From an uncultured Alphaproteobacteria bacterium (GTDB taxonomy: Bacteria > Pseudomonadota > Alphaproteobacteria > Bin95): a stretch of 33,533 nt of DNA. This document shows, piece after piece, positions 1-7,825 of this stretch (within the stretch, counting starts at the first letter, position 1; each line of letters starts with the position of its first letter). The notes under the pieces were generated by a model. It worked only from the letters and a program-made list of their open reading frames with translations. It had not been told where the DNA came from and did no database searches. Where the stretch lies: positions 1 through 33,533 of the forward strand of contig CALAHN010000148.1 in NCBI GenBank assembly GCA_937891825.1, given 5' to 3'. A program made the translations under genes and the position numbers.

Positions 1-434
1 TAGCGCATGAAGCTGGCATAAGCCGGCAGCCGCTCGGCCGTCGTGCCGCCCAGCAATTGCCAGATCGGCAATCCCGCCGCCTTGCCCGCGATATCCCATA
101 GCGCGATGTCGACGCCGGAGATTGCGAACAGCGTCTGGCCATAGCGCCCGAAATTGTGGTTGAGCTTCTGCAGGTCCAGCATCAGCGGGCCGATGGCGCG
201 CGCATCCTTGCCGATGAGGAACGGCTTGATCTGGGTCTCCAGGGCCGCGCGGGCGGACGGGATCGCATTGTGGCCGAAGATTTCGCCATAGCCGACGATG
301 CCGTTGTCGGTTTCGATCTCGACGATCAGCGTCTGCATATCCGCCCAGGCGCGGCCTCCGAAGCCGGTTGAAGCGGGGCCGCGATGGTCGAACGGCACTG
401 CGATCCAGTGGGTGTCGACACGAACGATCTTCAT
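1..434 (-). CDS. Enolase-superfamily (mandelate racemase/muconate lactonizing) enzyme, N-terminal part
   Basis: Only about 144 N-terminal codons are present; the gene runs off the left edge. The translation begins MKIVRVDTHWIAVPF and contains TLIVEIETDNGIVGYGE, then GVDIALWDIAGKAAGLPIWQLLGG near its end. These are the capping-domain hallmarks of the mandelate racemase/muconate lactonizing enzyme group, which abstracts a proton alpha to a carboxylate in sugar acids or lactones. The metal-binding barrel lies outside the window, so the substrate cannot be inferred. The ATG overlaps the CobW gene's stop codon (ATGA), so it is translationally coupled as the last visible gene of a minus-strand operon. 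Confidence 0.85.
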   Translation of the reverse strand, partial: MKIVRVDTHWIAVPFDHRGPASTGFGGRAWADMQTLIVEIETDNGIVGYGEIFGHNAIPSARAALETQIKPFLIGKDARAIGPLMLDLQKLNHNFGRYGQTLFAISGVDIALWDIAGKAAGLPIWQLLGGTTAERLPAYASFMR

Positions 435-1513
435 GCCCGGACCTCCTGGCCCCAACTGTCCAGCATCGTCTTGATGACCTGCTCCGGCACATCCTTGGCG
501 ATGAAGACGAGGCGCGAGCGGCGATCGTCGGATGGCCAGGCCTCCAGGATCGCTGGCGGATGGAAGACGTGCTGAACGCCGTGCACGGCGACCGGCTGGT
601 CGATCCCGTCGACGTTCAGAATGCCCTTGATCCGCAGCATGTCCGGCCCGCGCGCGTCGATCAGCGACTGCAGGAAGCCGACCCAGCTTTCCCAGGGCAT
701 CGCTGTCTCGCGGTACAGGCAGAACGCATGGATGCCATCATGGTGGTCGTGGTGGTGATGCCCGTGGCCGTGATGATGGTCGTCGCCGTGATCATGAGCG
801 TGATGATCGTGCCCATCGTCCGGCTTGGCGTCGGCGTAGGCTTCCTCGTTCAGCCAGCGCTGCACGTCGGCGGATTTGGTATCGGGATCGTAGAGGCCGG
901 CGCCGAACAGGCGGCTCGGCTCGATCTCGCCGTTCAGGACGCGGAACCGGTCGGCGCCGGGATTGATCGCGTTCAGGCGCTCATCCAGCGCGGAGACGTC
1001 TTCCGGTTTCGCGATATCGGTCTTGGTGACGAGCAGGCGGTCGGCGATGGCGGCCTGGCGCACGCTTTCCTCGTGATTGTCCAGGGTCTGGCCGCCGGTC
1101 GCGGCGTCGACGGTGGCGATCACGGAATCCAAGTGGAAACAGCGGCCGATCAGCGGGTCGGCGATCAGCGTGTGCACAATCGGGGCCGGATCGGCAAGGC
1201 CGGTGGTTTCGATCACCACCCGGTCGAATTCCGGGATTTCGCCGCGGGCGCGGCGGCCGAACAGGTCATGCAGGGTTTCGACGAGATCGGTCCGGAGCGT
1301 GCAGCAGAGGCAGCCGGACTCCATCAGGATCGGCGCGTCGTTCGACATCTCGACCAACTCGTGGTCAAGGCCGACTTCGCCGAATTCGTTGATGATGACG
1401 GCGGCTTTATCCATGCCCGGATGGCGCAGCAGTTTCGACAGGAGCGTCGTCTTGCCCGAACCCAGAAAGCCCGTGATCACGGTGATCGGGATGGTTGCTT
1501 CGATTTCGGACAT
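431..1513 (-). CDS. CobW/COG0523-family GTPase, probable metal chaperone
   Basis: The 360-residue protein has a Walker A motif GFLGSGKT at residues 15-22, the metal-binding GCLCC motif at 67-71, ETTG at 102-105 and the guanine-specificity motif TKTD at 163-166. A linker at about 234-259 is extremely rich in His and Asp, followed by the CobW C-terminal domain. COG0523 GTPases bind zinc or another metal through the CxCC motif and deliver it to client enzymes. Its place in an operon with an enolase-superfamily and other metal-dependent enzymes suggests it serves metalloenzymes of this pathway, which is inference. AAAGGA lies about 11 nt before the ATG. The cobalamin-specific function (CobW) is not supported by the neighbours. 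Confidence 0.9.
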   Translation of the reverse strand: MSEIEATIPITVITGFLGSGKTTLLSKLLRHPGMDKAAVIINEFGEVGLDHELVEMSNDAPILMESGCLCCTLRTDLVETLHDLFGRRARGEIPEFDRVVIETTGLADPAPIVHTLIADPLIGRCFHLDSVIATVDAATGGQTLDNHEESVRQAAIADRLLVTKTDIAKPEDVSALDERLNAINPGADRFRVLNGEIEPSRLFGAGLYDPDTKSADVQRWLNEEAYADAKPDDGHDHHAHDHGDDHHHGHGHHHHDHHDGIHAFCLYRETAMPWESWVGFLQSLIDARGPDMLRIKGILNVDGIDQPVAVHGVQHVFHPPAILEAWPSDDRRSRLVFIAKDVPEQVIKTMLDSWGQEVRA

Positions 1514-1560
1514 AAGCGGTCTCAGTCCTTTCGGGAAATTCTGGAAAGATCCGGATGGAT

Positions 1561-1803
1561 CTAGTTGAAGGCCTTGAAGGTAATCAGCGTGAAGGTGTCC
1601 TTGACGCCCGGCAGCGTCTGGAGGCGTTCGGTCACGAACCGGCCGATATCGGCGTCATCCTCCAGGTAGCATTTGACCAGCAGATCATACTCGCCGGACG
1701 TCGAATAGACTTCCGAGGCTTCGTCGACCTGCTGCACGGCCGCGTCGGCGACCGCATAGGCCTTGCCGAGTTCGCATTTGATGTTGACGTATATGGCGCG
1801 CAT
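1561..1803 (-). CDS. Stand-alone AsnC/Lrp ligand-binding (RAM) domain protein
   Basis: This 80-residue protein (MRAIYVNIKCELGKAY..., then TSGEYDLLVKCYLED...) matches the C-terminal effector-binding domain of Lrp/AsnC regulators. There is no room for the N-terminal helix-turn-helix. Such single-domain proteins oligomerise through the ferredoxin-like RAM fold and may bind amino acids or other small ligands. AGGAG sits 9 nt before the ATG, so the short length is real and not a truncated start. It lies between the MaoC and CobW genes on the same strand with gaps of 77 and 47 nt. Confidence 0.85.
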   Translation of the reverse strand: MRAIYVNIKCELGKAYAVADAAVQQVDEASEVYSTSGEYDLLVKCYLEDDADIGRFVTERLQTLPGVKDTFTLITFKAFN

Positions 1804-1880
1804 CTCTGGAAGCTCCTGGGCTGGCGGTGGCGCATCATAAACCTAAGCGCGGCGGGCGGGCGAGCCTCCGCCGCCATGGT

Positions 1881-2336
1881 CTATGTCGTTGGCGTTGGCC
1901 GCTTCGCCATCACATAGTTCAAACCGGCGGTCAGGACGACTTCATCCGCCTGATTGAGGGCTTCGAGCGTGATCTTCATGTGGCCGGTCGTGCGCGACGG
2001 CGTCAGACCCGTGATCGTCGCCCGGGCGCGGAGGGTGTCGCCCGGCCGCACCGCCTTCACCCAGCGCAGGTCGTCGATGCCCCGGCCGCCGGTATTGTGG
2101 CCGAAGATGCCGCATTGGTAGAGCATACGGAAGGCCACGAGCAGCGTATGGAAGCCGCTCGCGATGACGCCGCCATAGATCGAACCGGCGGCATGCTCCG
2201 CATCCAGATGGAACGGCTGCGGGTCCCACATCAGCGCGAACTCGGCGACGGCGCCTTCAGTCAGGGTCAGCCCTGCGGTCTCGAAGCTTTCGCCGACCTC
2301 GAATTCCTCGAACCATTTTGGCGCGTAGCGGGTCAT
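1881..2336 (-). CDS. MaoC-family hotdog dehydratase
   Basis: The 151-residue single-hotdog protein contains the MaoC hydratase signature WDPQPFHLDAEHA around residues 37-49, with the Asp and His of the usual D-x4-H catalytic dyad, followed by GGVIASGFHTL and VRPGDTLRARATI. Family members hydrate or dehydrate enoyl-CoA esters or related unsaturated acids. Its ATG overlaps the stop of the upstream dehydrogenase by 4 nt, so the two are probably made together. The substrate is unknown; the dehydrogenase and lyase neighbours suggest a carboxylic acid catabolic route. Confidence 0.88.
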   Translation of the reverse strand: MTRYAPKWFEEFEVGESFETAGLTLTEGAVAEFALMWDPQPFHLDAEHAAGSIYGGVIASGFHTLLVAFRMLYQCGIFGHNTGGRGIDDLRWVKAVRPGDTLRARATITGLTPSRTTGHMKITLEALNQADEVVLTAGLNYVMAKRPTPTT

Positions 2337-3400
2337 GCTTCCTTGATCGCCTCGGCAATGGCGTCGCCCACGGTCACGGTGCCGGCGTTGCCGCCCATGT
2401 CGCGCGTGCGGGGGCCGCCTTCGGTCAACACGATCTCGATCGCCTTTTCGATGGCGCGGGCGGCGTCCTTGTGGCCGAGATGCTCAAGCATTAGCGCGCC
2501 GGACCAGATCTGGCCGATCGGGTTGGCGATGCCCTGGCCCGCGATATCGGGGGCGGAGCCGTGCACCGGCTCGAACATCGAGGGATGCTCGCGCTCGGGG
2601 TTGATGTTCGAGGACGGCGCGATCCCGATCGAGCCAGCGACCGCCGGCCCAAGGTCCGAAAGAATGTCGCCGAAGAGGTTGGAGCCGACGACGACATCGA
2701 ACCAGTCCGGGTGCTGCACGAAATGGGCGGTCAGAATGTCGATATGGTATTTGTCGGTCTTGATATCGGGGTATTCGGCGGCCACCGCCGCGAAGCGCTC
2801 GTCCCAATAGGGCATGGTGTGGATGATGCCGTTCGACTTCGTCGCCGAGGTCACTTTCTTGCGGCCTTCACGGCGCGCCAGTTCGAACGCGAAGCGGATG
2901 ATGCGGTCGCAGCCCCGGCGCGTCATCACCGTCTGCTGCATGACGACTTCATGGGGCGTGCCGTCATAGAGCCGCCCGCCGATCGAGGAATACTCGCCCT
3001 CGCAGTTTTCACGGACGACGTAGAAATCGATTTCCTCCGGCGTGCGTCCGGCCAGCGGCGACTTCGTGCCGGGAAACATGCGGCAGGGGCGAAGGTTCGC
3101 ATATTGCTCGAACTCGCGGCGGATCGGGATCAGCATGTCCCAGAGTGAAATATGGTCGGGCACGGTCGGCCAGCCGACGGCCCCCAGGAAGATCGCATCG
3201 ACCGGGCGCAGCATCTCGATGCCGTCGGCCGGCATCAGCTTGCCGGTCGCCGCATAGGATTCGCAGGACCAGTCATATTCGTCATAGGCGAATTCGATGC
3301 CGAAGCGCCGGCCGGCGGCCTCCAGCACCTTCACGCCTTCGGGCACGACTTCCTTGCCGATGCCGTCTCCGGGCAAAAGTGCGATGCGATGCTTGGCCAT
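2333..3400 (-). CDS. Tartrate/D-malate-type dehydrogenase (isopropylmalate dehydrogenase family)
   Basis: The 355-residue protein starts with the family's LLPGDGIGKEVVPEG and carries YANLRPCRMFPG, NCEGEYSSIGG, TSATKSNG and NLFGDILSDLGPAVAGSIG, followed by HGSAPDIAGQGIANP. These are typical of NAD- and divalent-metal-dependent beta-hydroxyacid oxidative decarboxylases. The LRPCRMFPG loop and the APSSNINPE segment resemble tartrate dehydrogenases more than LeuB. Likely reactions are oxidation or decarboxylation of tartrate, D-malate or a related 2-hydroxy diacid. GGGAAG precedes the ATG. The gene overlaps MaoC by 4 nt and is 61 nt downstream of the lyase. Confidence 0.88.
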   Translation of the reverse strand: MAKHRIALLPGDGIGKEVVPEGVKVLEAAGRRFGIEFAYDEYDWSCESYAATGKLMPADGIEMLRPVDAIFLGAVGWPTVPDHISLWDMLIPIRREFEQYANLRPCRMFPGTKSPLAGRTPEEIDFYVVRENCEGEYSSIGGRLYDGTPHEVVMQQTVMTRRGCDRIIRFAFELARREGRKKVTSATKSNGIIHTMPYWDERFAAVAAEYPDIKTDKYHIDILTAHFVQHPDWFDVVVGSNLFGDILSDLGPAVAGSIGIAPSSNINPEREHPSMFEPVHGSAPDIAGQGIANPIGQIWSGALMLEHLGHKDAARAIEKAIEIVLTEGGPRTRDMGGNAGTVTVGDAIAEAIKEA

Positions 3401-3461
3401 GAATGCTTCCCTGACGTTCCGTGTTTGCGGCTTTTTGCAGTCTATACCGAAGGCCGGCCCG

Positions 3462-4808
3462 TCAGGAAACGGCCGCGAGCACCCGGTCGATCATGGCGTC
3501 GTTGGCGCCCAGATAGTTCAGGGGATCGAGCAAGCCATCGAGATCGCCGGGCGTCAGCGCCGCGGCGATCCGGGGGTCCGTCAGCAGCGCGTCCTTGAGA
3601 TGGCTCTTGTCGGCGATGGCTTTCCGGCAGGCGTCATAGACGATGTCGTGGGCGGTCTGGCGGCCAAGGGCGGGAGCCAGACCCATCATCACGGCTTCCG
3701 CCATGATCAGGCCCTGGCTGGCGTCGAGGTTCCGGCGCATCCGGTCGGTGTGCACTTCAAGGCCCGCCAGCATGAAGTTCGCCTGGGCGAGCGCGCCCGA
3801 GGTCAGCACGAAAGCTTCCGGCACGGCCGCCCATTCCAGGTGCCAGGGTCCGGTGGCGCGCTCGAAATCCGCTTCCATCGCGTCGAGCGCCGCGCCGGCA
3901 TGCTGCCGGACGAGCTTGGCGCAGCCCCGGATCACCTCGCAGGAAATCGGATTGCGCTTCTGCGGCATGGTCGAACTGGCGCCGCGTCCCGACACGAACG
4001 GCTCGAAGACTTCCGCGACCTCGGTCGTCATCATCAGCATGACGTCGGTCGCGATCTTGGAAAGCGCGCCGGTCAGGAGCGCGAGGCAGCAGATCGTCTC
4101 GGCGACGCTGTCCCGCGCGACGTGCCAGGGCGCCAGGGGCTGGCCGAGGCCAAGCTCGACCATCAGCGCATCCGAAACCGCCAGGCCGTCGGGGCCGAGG
4201 GAGGCGAGGGTGCCGGACGCGCCCGCGAACTCGCCGACCAGAACCCGCGGACGCAATTCGTCGAGGCGCTCGCGCATGCGCAGCAACGGCGCCAGCCAGA
4301 TCGCCGCCTTCAGGCCGAAGGTGACCGGCAGGGCGTGCTGCAGGTGGGTGCGGCCGGCCATGGGGGTGGCCCGGTGCGCCTCCGCCAGCGCCGCCAGGGT
4401 CCGGGTCAGCGTCGCAAGCTCCTGCTCGATCAGGTCGAGGCCGGCCCTGATCTGCAGCGCCATGCCAGTGTCCATGATGTCCTGGGTGGTCGCGCCCCAA
4501 TGGGCCCATTCGCCCAGATTGTCGTCGCAGGCGGCGCCCAGCCCCTTGACGACCGCGATGATCGGATAGCCGACGATTTCGGTCTCGGCCGCGACAGCGG
4601 CCTCATTCAGAAGCTCAACCCGCGCCTTGGCGGTGATTTCCCTGGCGGCCGCCTCCGGGATGATGCCAAGCCGCGCCTGGACCCGGGCGAGCGCTGCCTC
4701 GACATCCAGATAGCGTTGCAGCGTGGCGCGCTCGTCGAATACGGTCCGCATGGCCGCTGTGCCGAACATATCGCGGAAGAGAACGCTGTCGATTACCGAA
4801 ACGGGCAT
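3462..4808 (-). CDS. PcaB-like lyase (3-carboxy-cis,cis-muconate cycloisomerase / fumarase-aspartase superfamily)
   Basis: The 448-residue protein has the three conserved regions of the class II fumarase/argininosuccinase superfamily: WGATTQDIMDTG, AGRTHLQHALPVTFG, and the signature loop SSTMPQKRNPISCE. TMPQKRNP and the overall length place it near 3-carboxymuconate cycloisomerase and adenylosuccinate lyase-like proteins. No other protocatechuate (pca) genes are nearby, so a true beta-ketoadipate role is doubtful; a lyase acting on another dicarboxylate intermediate is as likely. It is the first gene of the minus-strand run and lies opposite the HAD gene across a 107-nt divergent gap. Confidence 0.85.
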   Translation of the reverse strand: MPVSVIDSVLFRDMFGTAAMRTVFDERATLQRYLDVEAALARVQARLGIIPEAAAREITAKARVELLNEAAVAAETEIVGYPIIAVVKGLGAACDDNLGEWAHWGATTQDIMDTGMALQIRAGLDLIEQELATLTRTLAALAEAHRATPMAGRTHLQHALPVTFGLKAAIWLAPLLRMRERLDELRPRVLVGEFAGASGTLASLGPDGLAVSDALMVELGLGQPLAPWHVARDSVAETICCLALLTGALSKIATDVMLMMTTEVAEVFEPFVSGRGASSTMPQKRNPISCEVIRGCAKLVRQHAGAALDAMEADFERATGPWHLEWAAVPEAFVLTSGALAQANFMLAGLEVHTDRMRRNLDASQGLIMAEAVMMGLAPALGRQTAHDIVYDACRKAIADKSHLKDALLTDPRIAAALTPGDLDGLLDPLNYLGANDAMIDRVLAAVS

Positions 4809-4915
4809 GGCGTATGGTCTTTCTTAGGGCTTGCCGAAGGTGCGCTTATCCGCCTACCACACTCCCCGGCGGGCGCGAATACGGGTTCGCCACGGGCTAA
4901 GGGATGGAATGCGCT

Positions 4916-5632
4916 ATGAGCCTCGATGCAGTAAAAGCTTTGACCTTCGATGTTTTCGGCACGGTCGTCGACTGGCGCGGCTCGATCGCCCGTGAGGCGG
5001 AATCCGTTCTGGCGCCCAAGGGCTATGCGCTTGACTGGGCGGCGTTCGCCGACGCCTGGCGCGCGCGCTATCAACCGGCGATGCAGGAAATCCGATCCGG
5101 CGCCCGGCCGTTCGCGAAGCTCGACATTCTGCATCGCGAAAACCTCGATGCGACCTTGCCGGAGTTCGGCGTCTCCGGCCTGACCGAGGCTGAACTGGAG
5201 CATCTCAACCGCGCCTGGCACCGGCTGACGCCCTGGCCGGACGCGCCGGAAGGCCTCAGGCGCCTGAAGCAGAAATACATCATTGCGACCCAGTCCAACG
5301 GCAATGTCGCGCTGATGGTGAATATGGCGAAAGCCGGCGGCTTGCCCTGGGACGTCATTCTGGGCGCGGAAGTCTGCGGCGCCTACAAGCCGATGCCGCA
5401 GGCCTATCTGCGCGCCGCGGAATTGCTCGATCTGCCGCCGGAGCAGTGCATGATGACCGCCGCCCACAACGACGACCTGAAAGCCGCCGCGCGCACGGGC
5501 TTTCGAACGGCGTTCGTCGCGCGGCCGACCGAGAAGGGGCCGAACCAGACGATCGATCTCGTGGCCGATCCCTCGATCGACATCGCGGCTTCGAGCTTTA
5601 TCGAGCTTGCCGACAAGCTGGGCTGTCCCTGA
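4916..5632 (+). CDS. Haloacid dehalogenase type II-like HAD hydrolase
   Basis: The 238-residue protein has HAD motif I as ALTFDVFGTVVDW (nucleophile Asp12), motif II ATQSNGN, the motif III Lys in GAYKPMPQAY, and motif IV around MMTAAHNDDLKAA. This is the arrangement of L-2-haloacid dehalogenases, which hydrolyse 2-haloacids; many homologues act on unknown phosphate or halide substrates. The start at MSLDAV is preferred over an ATG 12 nt upstream because homology begins there. Its stop overlaps the following GNAT start (TGATG), giving a coupled trio with GNAT and HTH genes. Confidence 0.88.
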   Translation: MSLDAVKALTFDVFGTVVDWRGSIAREAESVLAPKGYALDWAAFADAWRARYQPAMQEIRSGARPFAKLDILHRENLDATLPEFGVSGLTEAELEHLNRAWHRLTPWPDAPEGLRRLKQKYIIATQSNGNVALMVNMAKAGGLPWDVILGAEVCGAYKPMPQAYLRAAELLDLPPEQCMMTAAHNDDLKAAARTGFRTAFVARPTEKGPNQTIDLVADPSIDIAASSFIELADKLGCP

Positions 5633-6072
5633 TGCGGATGCGCGAGGCGACGGCGGCCGACCAGGCCGCGTGCGTCCGTCTCTGGCGGGCGGCGGGGCTT
5701 GTCGTGGACTACAATCCGCCGGACGAAGATTTTCTGCGCGCGCTGGCCCAGCCGCAATCGGCGGTGCTGATGGGCGAGATCGACGGCGAGCTGGCGGCAA
5801 GCTGCATGGTCGGCGACGATGGCCATCGCGGTTGGGTCTATTACGTGTCCGTCGACCCGGCCCGGCGCGACCAGGGCCTTGGCCGGGCGATCATGGAAGC
5901 GGCGGAGGCGTGGTTTCTGAAGCGCGGCGTCCGCAAGGCGCTGCTGATGGTGCGCCCCAACAACGCCAAGGTGAAAAGCTTCTACGACAGCCTGGACTGG
6001 ACGGAGGAGCCGCGCGCGATGTTCGCCAAATGGATGCTGCCGAAATACCCCAACCGCGAGGAGGCGTCCTGA
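5632..6072 (+). CDS. GNAT acetyltransferase (YpeA-like)
   Basis: The 146-residue protein begins MRMREATAADQAACVRLW and has the GNAT core VYYVSVDPARRDQGLGRAIM, with the acetyl-CoA pyrophosphate loop RRDQGLG, and the final NNAKVKSFYDSLDW segment. It resembles small YpeA-type N-acetyltransferases; the acceptor is unknown. Its start overlaps the stop of the HAD gene and its stop overlaps the next start, both as TGATG, so the three genes are translationally coupled. Confidence 0.88.
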   Translation: MRMREATAADQAACVRLWRAAGLVVDYNPPDEDFLRALAQPQSAVLMGEIDGELAASCMVGDDGHRGWVYYVSVDPARRDQGLGRAIMEAAEAWFLKRGVRKALLMVRPNNAKVKSFYDSLDWTEEPRAMFAKWMLPKYPNREEAS

Positions 6073-6521
6073 TGGCCGACCCGTTGCACGTTCAGTTTCT
6101 CGCTGGCTCCGATGGGTGCCCGGCCTTCGCCGTGCTGCCGGTCGCGGACTATTACAGGCTGCTGGAAGGCGCAGGGCTTCCGCCGCCGGCGCCGACCGAG
6201 CGCGCGGCCTATCGGTCGTTCGAACCGCCGCCGCCGCCCCATGGCTTTGGCGCGGAGTTCGAGATGCCTGCCCCGCCGCCGCAGCCCCCCCGGCTGCCGG
6301 TTCCGGAGACGGTCAAAGTGCGTGTCGAGGACGGCGAAAACCCCATTCTGGTCTGGCGCGAGGAGCGCGGTTTGACGCGGGAGGCCCTCGCCGGGTTCAT
6401 CGGCTTCCAGGAAGATGATATCGAAGCCTTCGAAACCGGGGCAGTGACGCCGTCGGTCGAGATCTGCCAGATGCTGGCGATGGCGCTCGACGTCGATTTC
6501 GAAGATGTGATTCCAATTTAA
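6072..6521 (+). CDS. HTH (Xre-type) DNA-binding protein with antitoxin-like N-terminus
   Basis: The 149-residue protein has three parts. Residues 1-40 contain CPAFAVLPVADYYRLLEGAG, similar in style to Phd/YefM-like segments. A Pro-rich linker follows at about 40-85. A C-terminal Xre/Cro-type helix-turn-helix holds VWREERGLTREALAGFIG and the recognition-helix region DDIEAFETGAVTPSVEICQML, ending VDFEDVIPI. No toxin-like partner is adjacent, so a toxin-antitoxin role is unsupported; an autoregulator of the HAD-GNAT operon is possible. It overlaps the GNAT stop by TGATG. Confidence 0.8.
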   Translation: MADPLHVQFLAGSDGCPAFAVLPVADYYRLLEGAGLPPPAPTERAAYRSFEPPPPPHGFGAEFEMPAPPPQPPRLPVPETVKVRVEDGENPILVWREERGLTREALAGFIGFQEDDIEAFETGAVTPSVEICQMLAMALDVDFEDVIPI

Positions 6522-6530
6522 GGCGGATCG

Positions 6531-7220
6531 ATGCTTGTAGGCGCGCACCAACCGAATTTCCTGCCGTGGGCCGGGTATTTCGGCAAAATTCTCGCATGCG
6601 ATGCGTTCGTGATCATGGACGACGCGCAGATTCCGCGCGGCCGCAGCTATGCCTCCCGCACAAAGATCCGTCAGGGCGCCGAGGAGCGCTGGCTCAGCCT
6701 GCCGATCTTCAAGAACGACGGCCAGACATATCGGGACGCCAAGGTCGCCGACCTCAAGATGTACGGTCAGCATCTGAAGGTCTTCAGCCACACTTATGGC
6801 AAGGCGCCGTTCTATGACGAGACGATGGCGCTCCTGCAGCCGATCTACGAGCGTCAGCCGGAATTTCTGATCGACTTCAATCTGGCGGTCATCGAAGCGG
6901 TCCTGAAGGCGGTCGGCCACAATGCCGAGCTGGCGATGAGCAGCGATCTGGGCAGCGCGCTCGCCAGCAGCGAATGGCTCTCGGCCTTGACGAAGCATGC
7001 CGGCGGCGACGCCTACCTCTCCGGCCCGGGCGGCGCGAGCTATATCGATCCGGCGGTCTTCGAGGCCGCTGGGGTTCGGCTGCAATTCGGCAAATATACG
7101 CCCGTTTCCTATGCGGTGCCGAAGTTCGACTTTATGCCGGGCCTCAGCATCGTCGATGCGCTGTTCGTCGCCGGCGCGGACGCCATGGGCGACGTGCTGC
7201 GCTACGACCTCATAGACTGA
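6531..7220 (+). CDS. WbqC-family protein
   Basis: The 229-residue protein begins with the family hallmark GAHQPNFLPWAGYFGKI and continues CDAFVIMDDAQIPRGRSYASRTKI and WLSLPI. It ends in the conserved LSIVDALFVAGADAMGDVL region. WbqC-like proteins are found in O-antigen and other surface-polysaccharide clusters; the biochemical reaction is not established. AAGGCGGA lies just upstream of the ATG, 9 nt after the HTH gene. A glycosyltransferase gene follows shortly downstream, consistent with a glycan role. The 3' end overlaps the convergent GNAT gene by 11 nt. Confidence 0.88.
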   Translation: MLVGAHQPNFLPWAGYFGKILACDAFVIMDDAQIPRGRSYASRTKIRQGAEERWLSLPIFKNDGQTYRDAKVADLKMYGQHLKVFSHTYGKAPFYDETMALLQPIYERQPEFLIDFNLAVIEAVLKAVGHNAELAMSSDLGSALASSEWLSALTKHAGGDAYLSGPGGASYIDPAVFEAAGVRLQFGKYTPVSYAVPKFDFMPGLSIVDALFVAGADAMGDVLRYDLID

Positions 7221-7668
7221 ACTCGAACGCCCGGACGCCCGCCGCGCCGGACGGCTTTTCCTGGAAGCCGTAGCGCAGATAGAAACTGGCGGCGCGCGGG
7301 TTCTCGGCCATGACCTTCAGCGTGACCCTGGCGCATCCGGCGGCGCGGGCGCTCGCGACCAGATCGTCGACCAGAAGCCGCCCAAGCGATGGCGCGCCGC
7401 CGGATCGATAGTCCGGTTTCACCACGATATGATGCAGGTGCAGGGAGTCCTGCTTTCGGGATATGATGGCATAGGCGACGGGCGGGCCATCGGGCGCGGC
7501 GACATAGCGGCTGTGGCGCCATTTCTCCGGCAGCGGATACAGAAGATTGTCCGTCGTCCAATCGTCCCAGGCAAGGTCGTCGGAAAAGCCCAGCAAGGTC
7601 GCCGCATGCGCTTTCGCGAAAGCTTCGGTCAGCGTATGGACTTGAAAGGTCGAAACTGGCTGGGCCAT
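7210..7668 (-). CDS. GNAT acetyltransferase
   Basis: The 152-residue protein starts MAQPVSTFQVHTLTEAF and carries the GNAT fold hallmarks LHLHHIVVKPDYRSGG (beta4), a loop before LGRLLVDDLVASARAAGC (alpha3), VTLKVMAENPRAASFYLRYG and a final FEFSL strand. The acceptor is unknown. The ATG at 7668 is preferred over a TTG at 7722 because a good minus-strand promoter lies at 7719-7747, which would place the TTG upstream of the transcription start. It converges on the WbqC gene with an 11-nt overlap. Confidence 0.82.
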   Translation of the reverse strand: MAQPVSTFQVHTLTEAFAKAHAATLLGFSDDLAWDDWTTDNLLYPLPEKWRHSRYVAAPDGPPVAYAIISRKQDSLHLHHIVVKPDYRSGGAPSLGRLLVDDLVASARAAGCARVTLKVMAENPRAASFYLRYGFQEKPSGAAGVRAFEFSL

Positions 7669-7718
7669 ATACGGTGGGTCCAAAGGGGCGACGATGGCGG
7701 CAAAGTAGCGCTTGTCAC

Positions 7719-7747
7719 ACAATATGACGCTAGTTGCTGTTGATCAA
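7719..7747 (-). promoter_or_regulatory. Promoter for the GNAT gene at 7210-7668
   Basis: Read on the minus strand, a -35 TTGATC (7747-7742) and a -10 TATTGT (7724-7719) are separated by exactly 17 nt. Transcription would start near 7712, leaving a leader of about 44 nt before the ATG. The element overlaps the upstream candidate starts of the divergent glycosyltransferase gene. Confidence 0.45.
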
Positions 7748-7825
7748 AGCGCCTCGGGCGCGAGAGTAACAGGGCAGGAGCGCGCCGCCGCCGGCGGCGG
7801 CCGTTCAGGGCCGCGGGAGAAGCAG

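Noticed and set aside
368-1564. Long plus-strand ORF with a Val/Met-rich stretch that could look like membrane protein
   Set aside because: It is antisense to the CobW gene; the Val/Met run is just the reverse complement of the His/Asp-rich loop codons.
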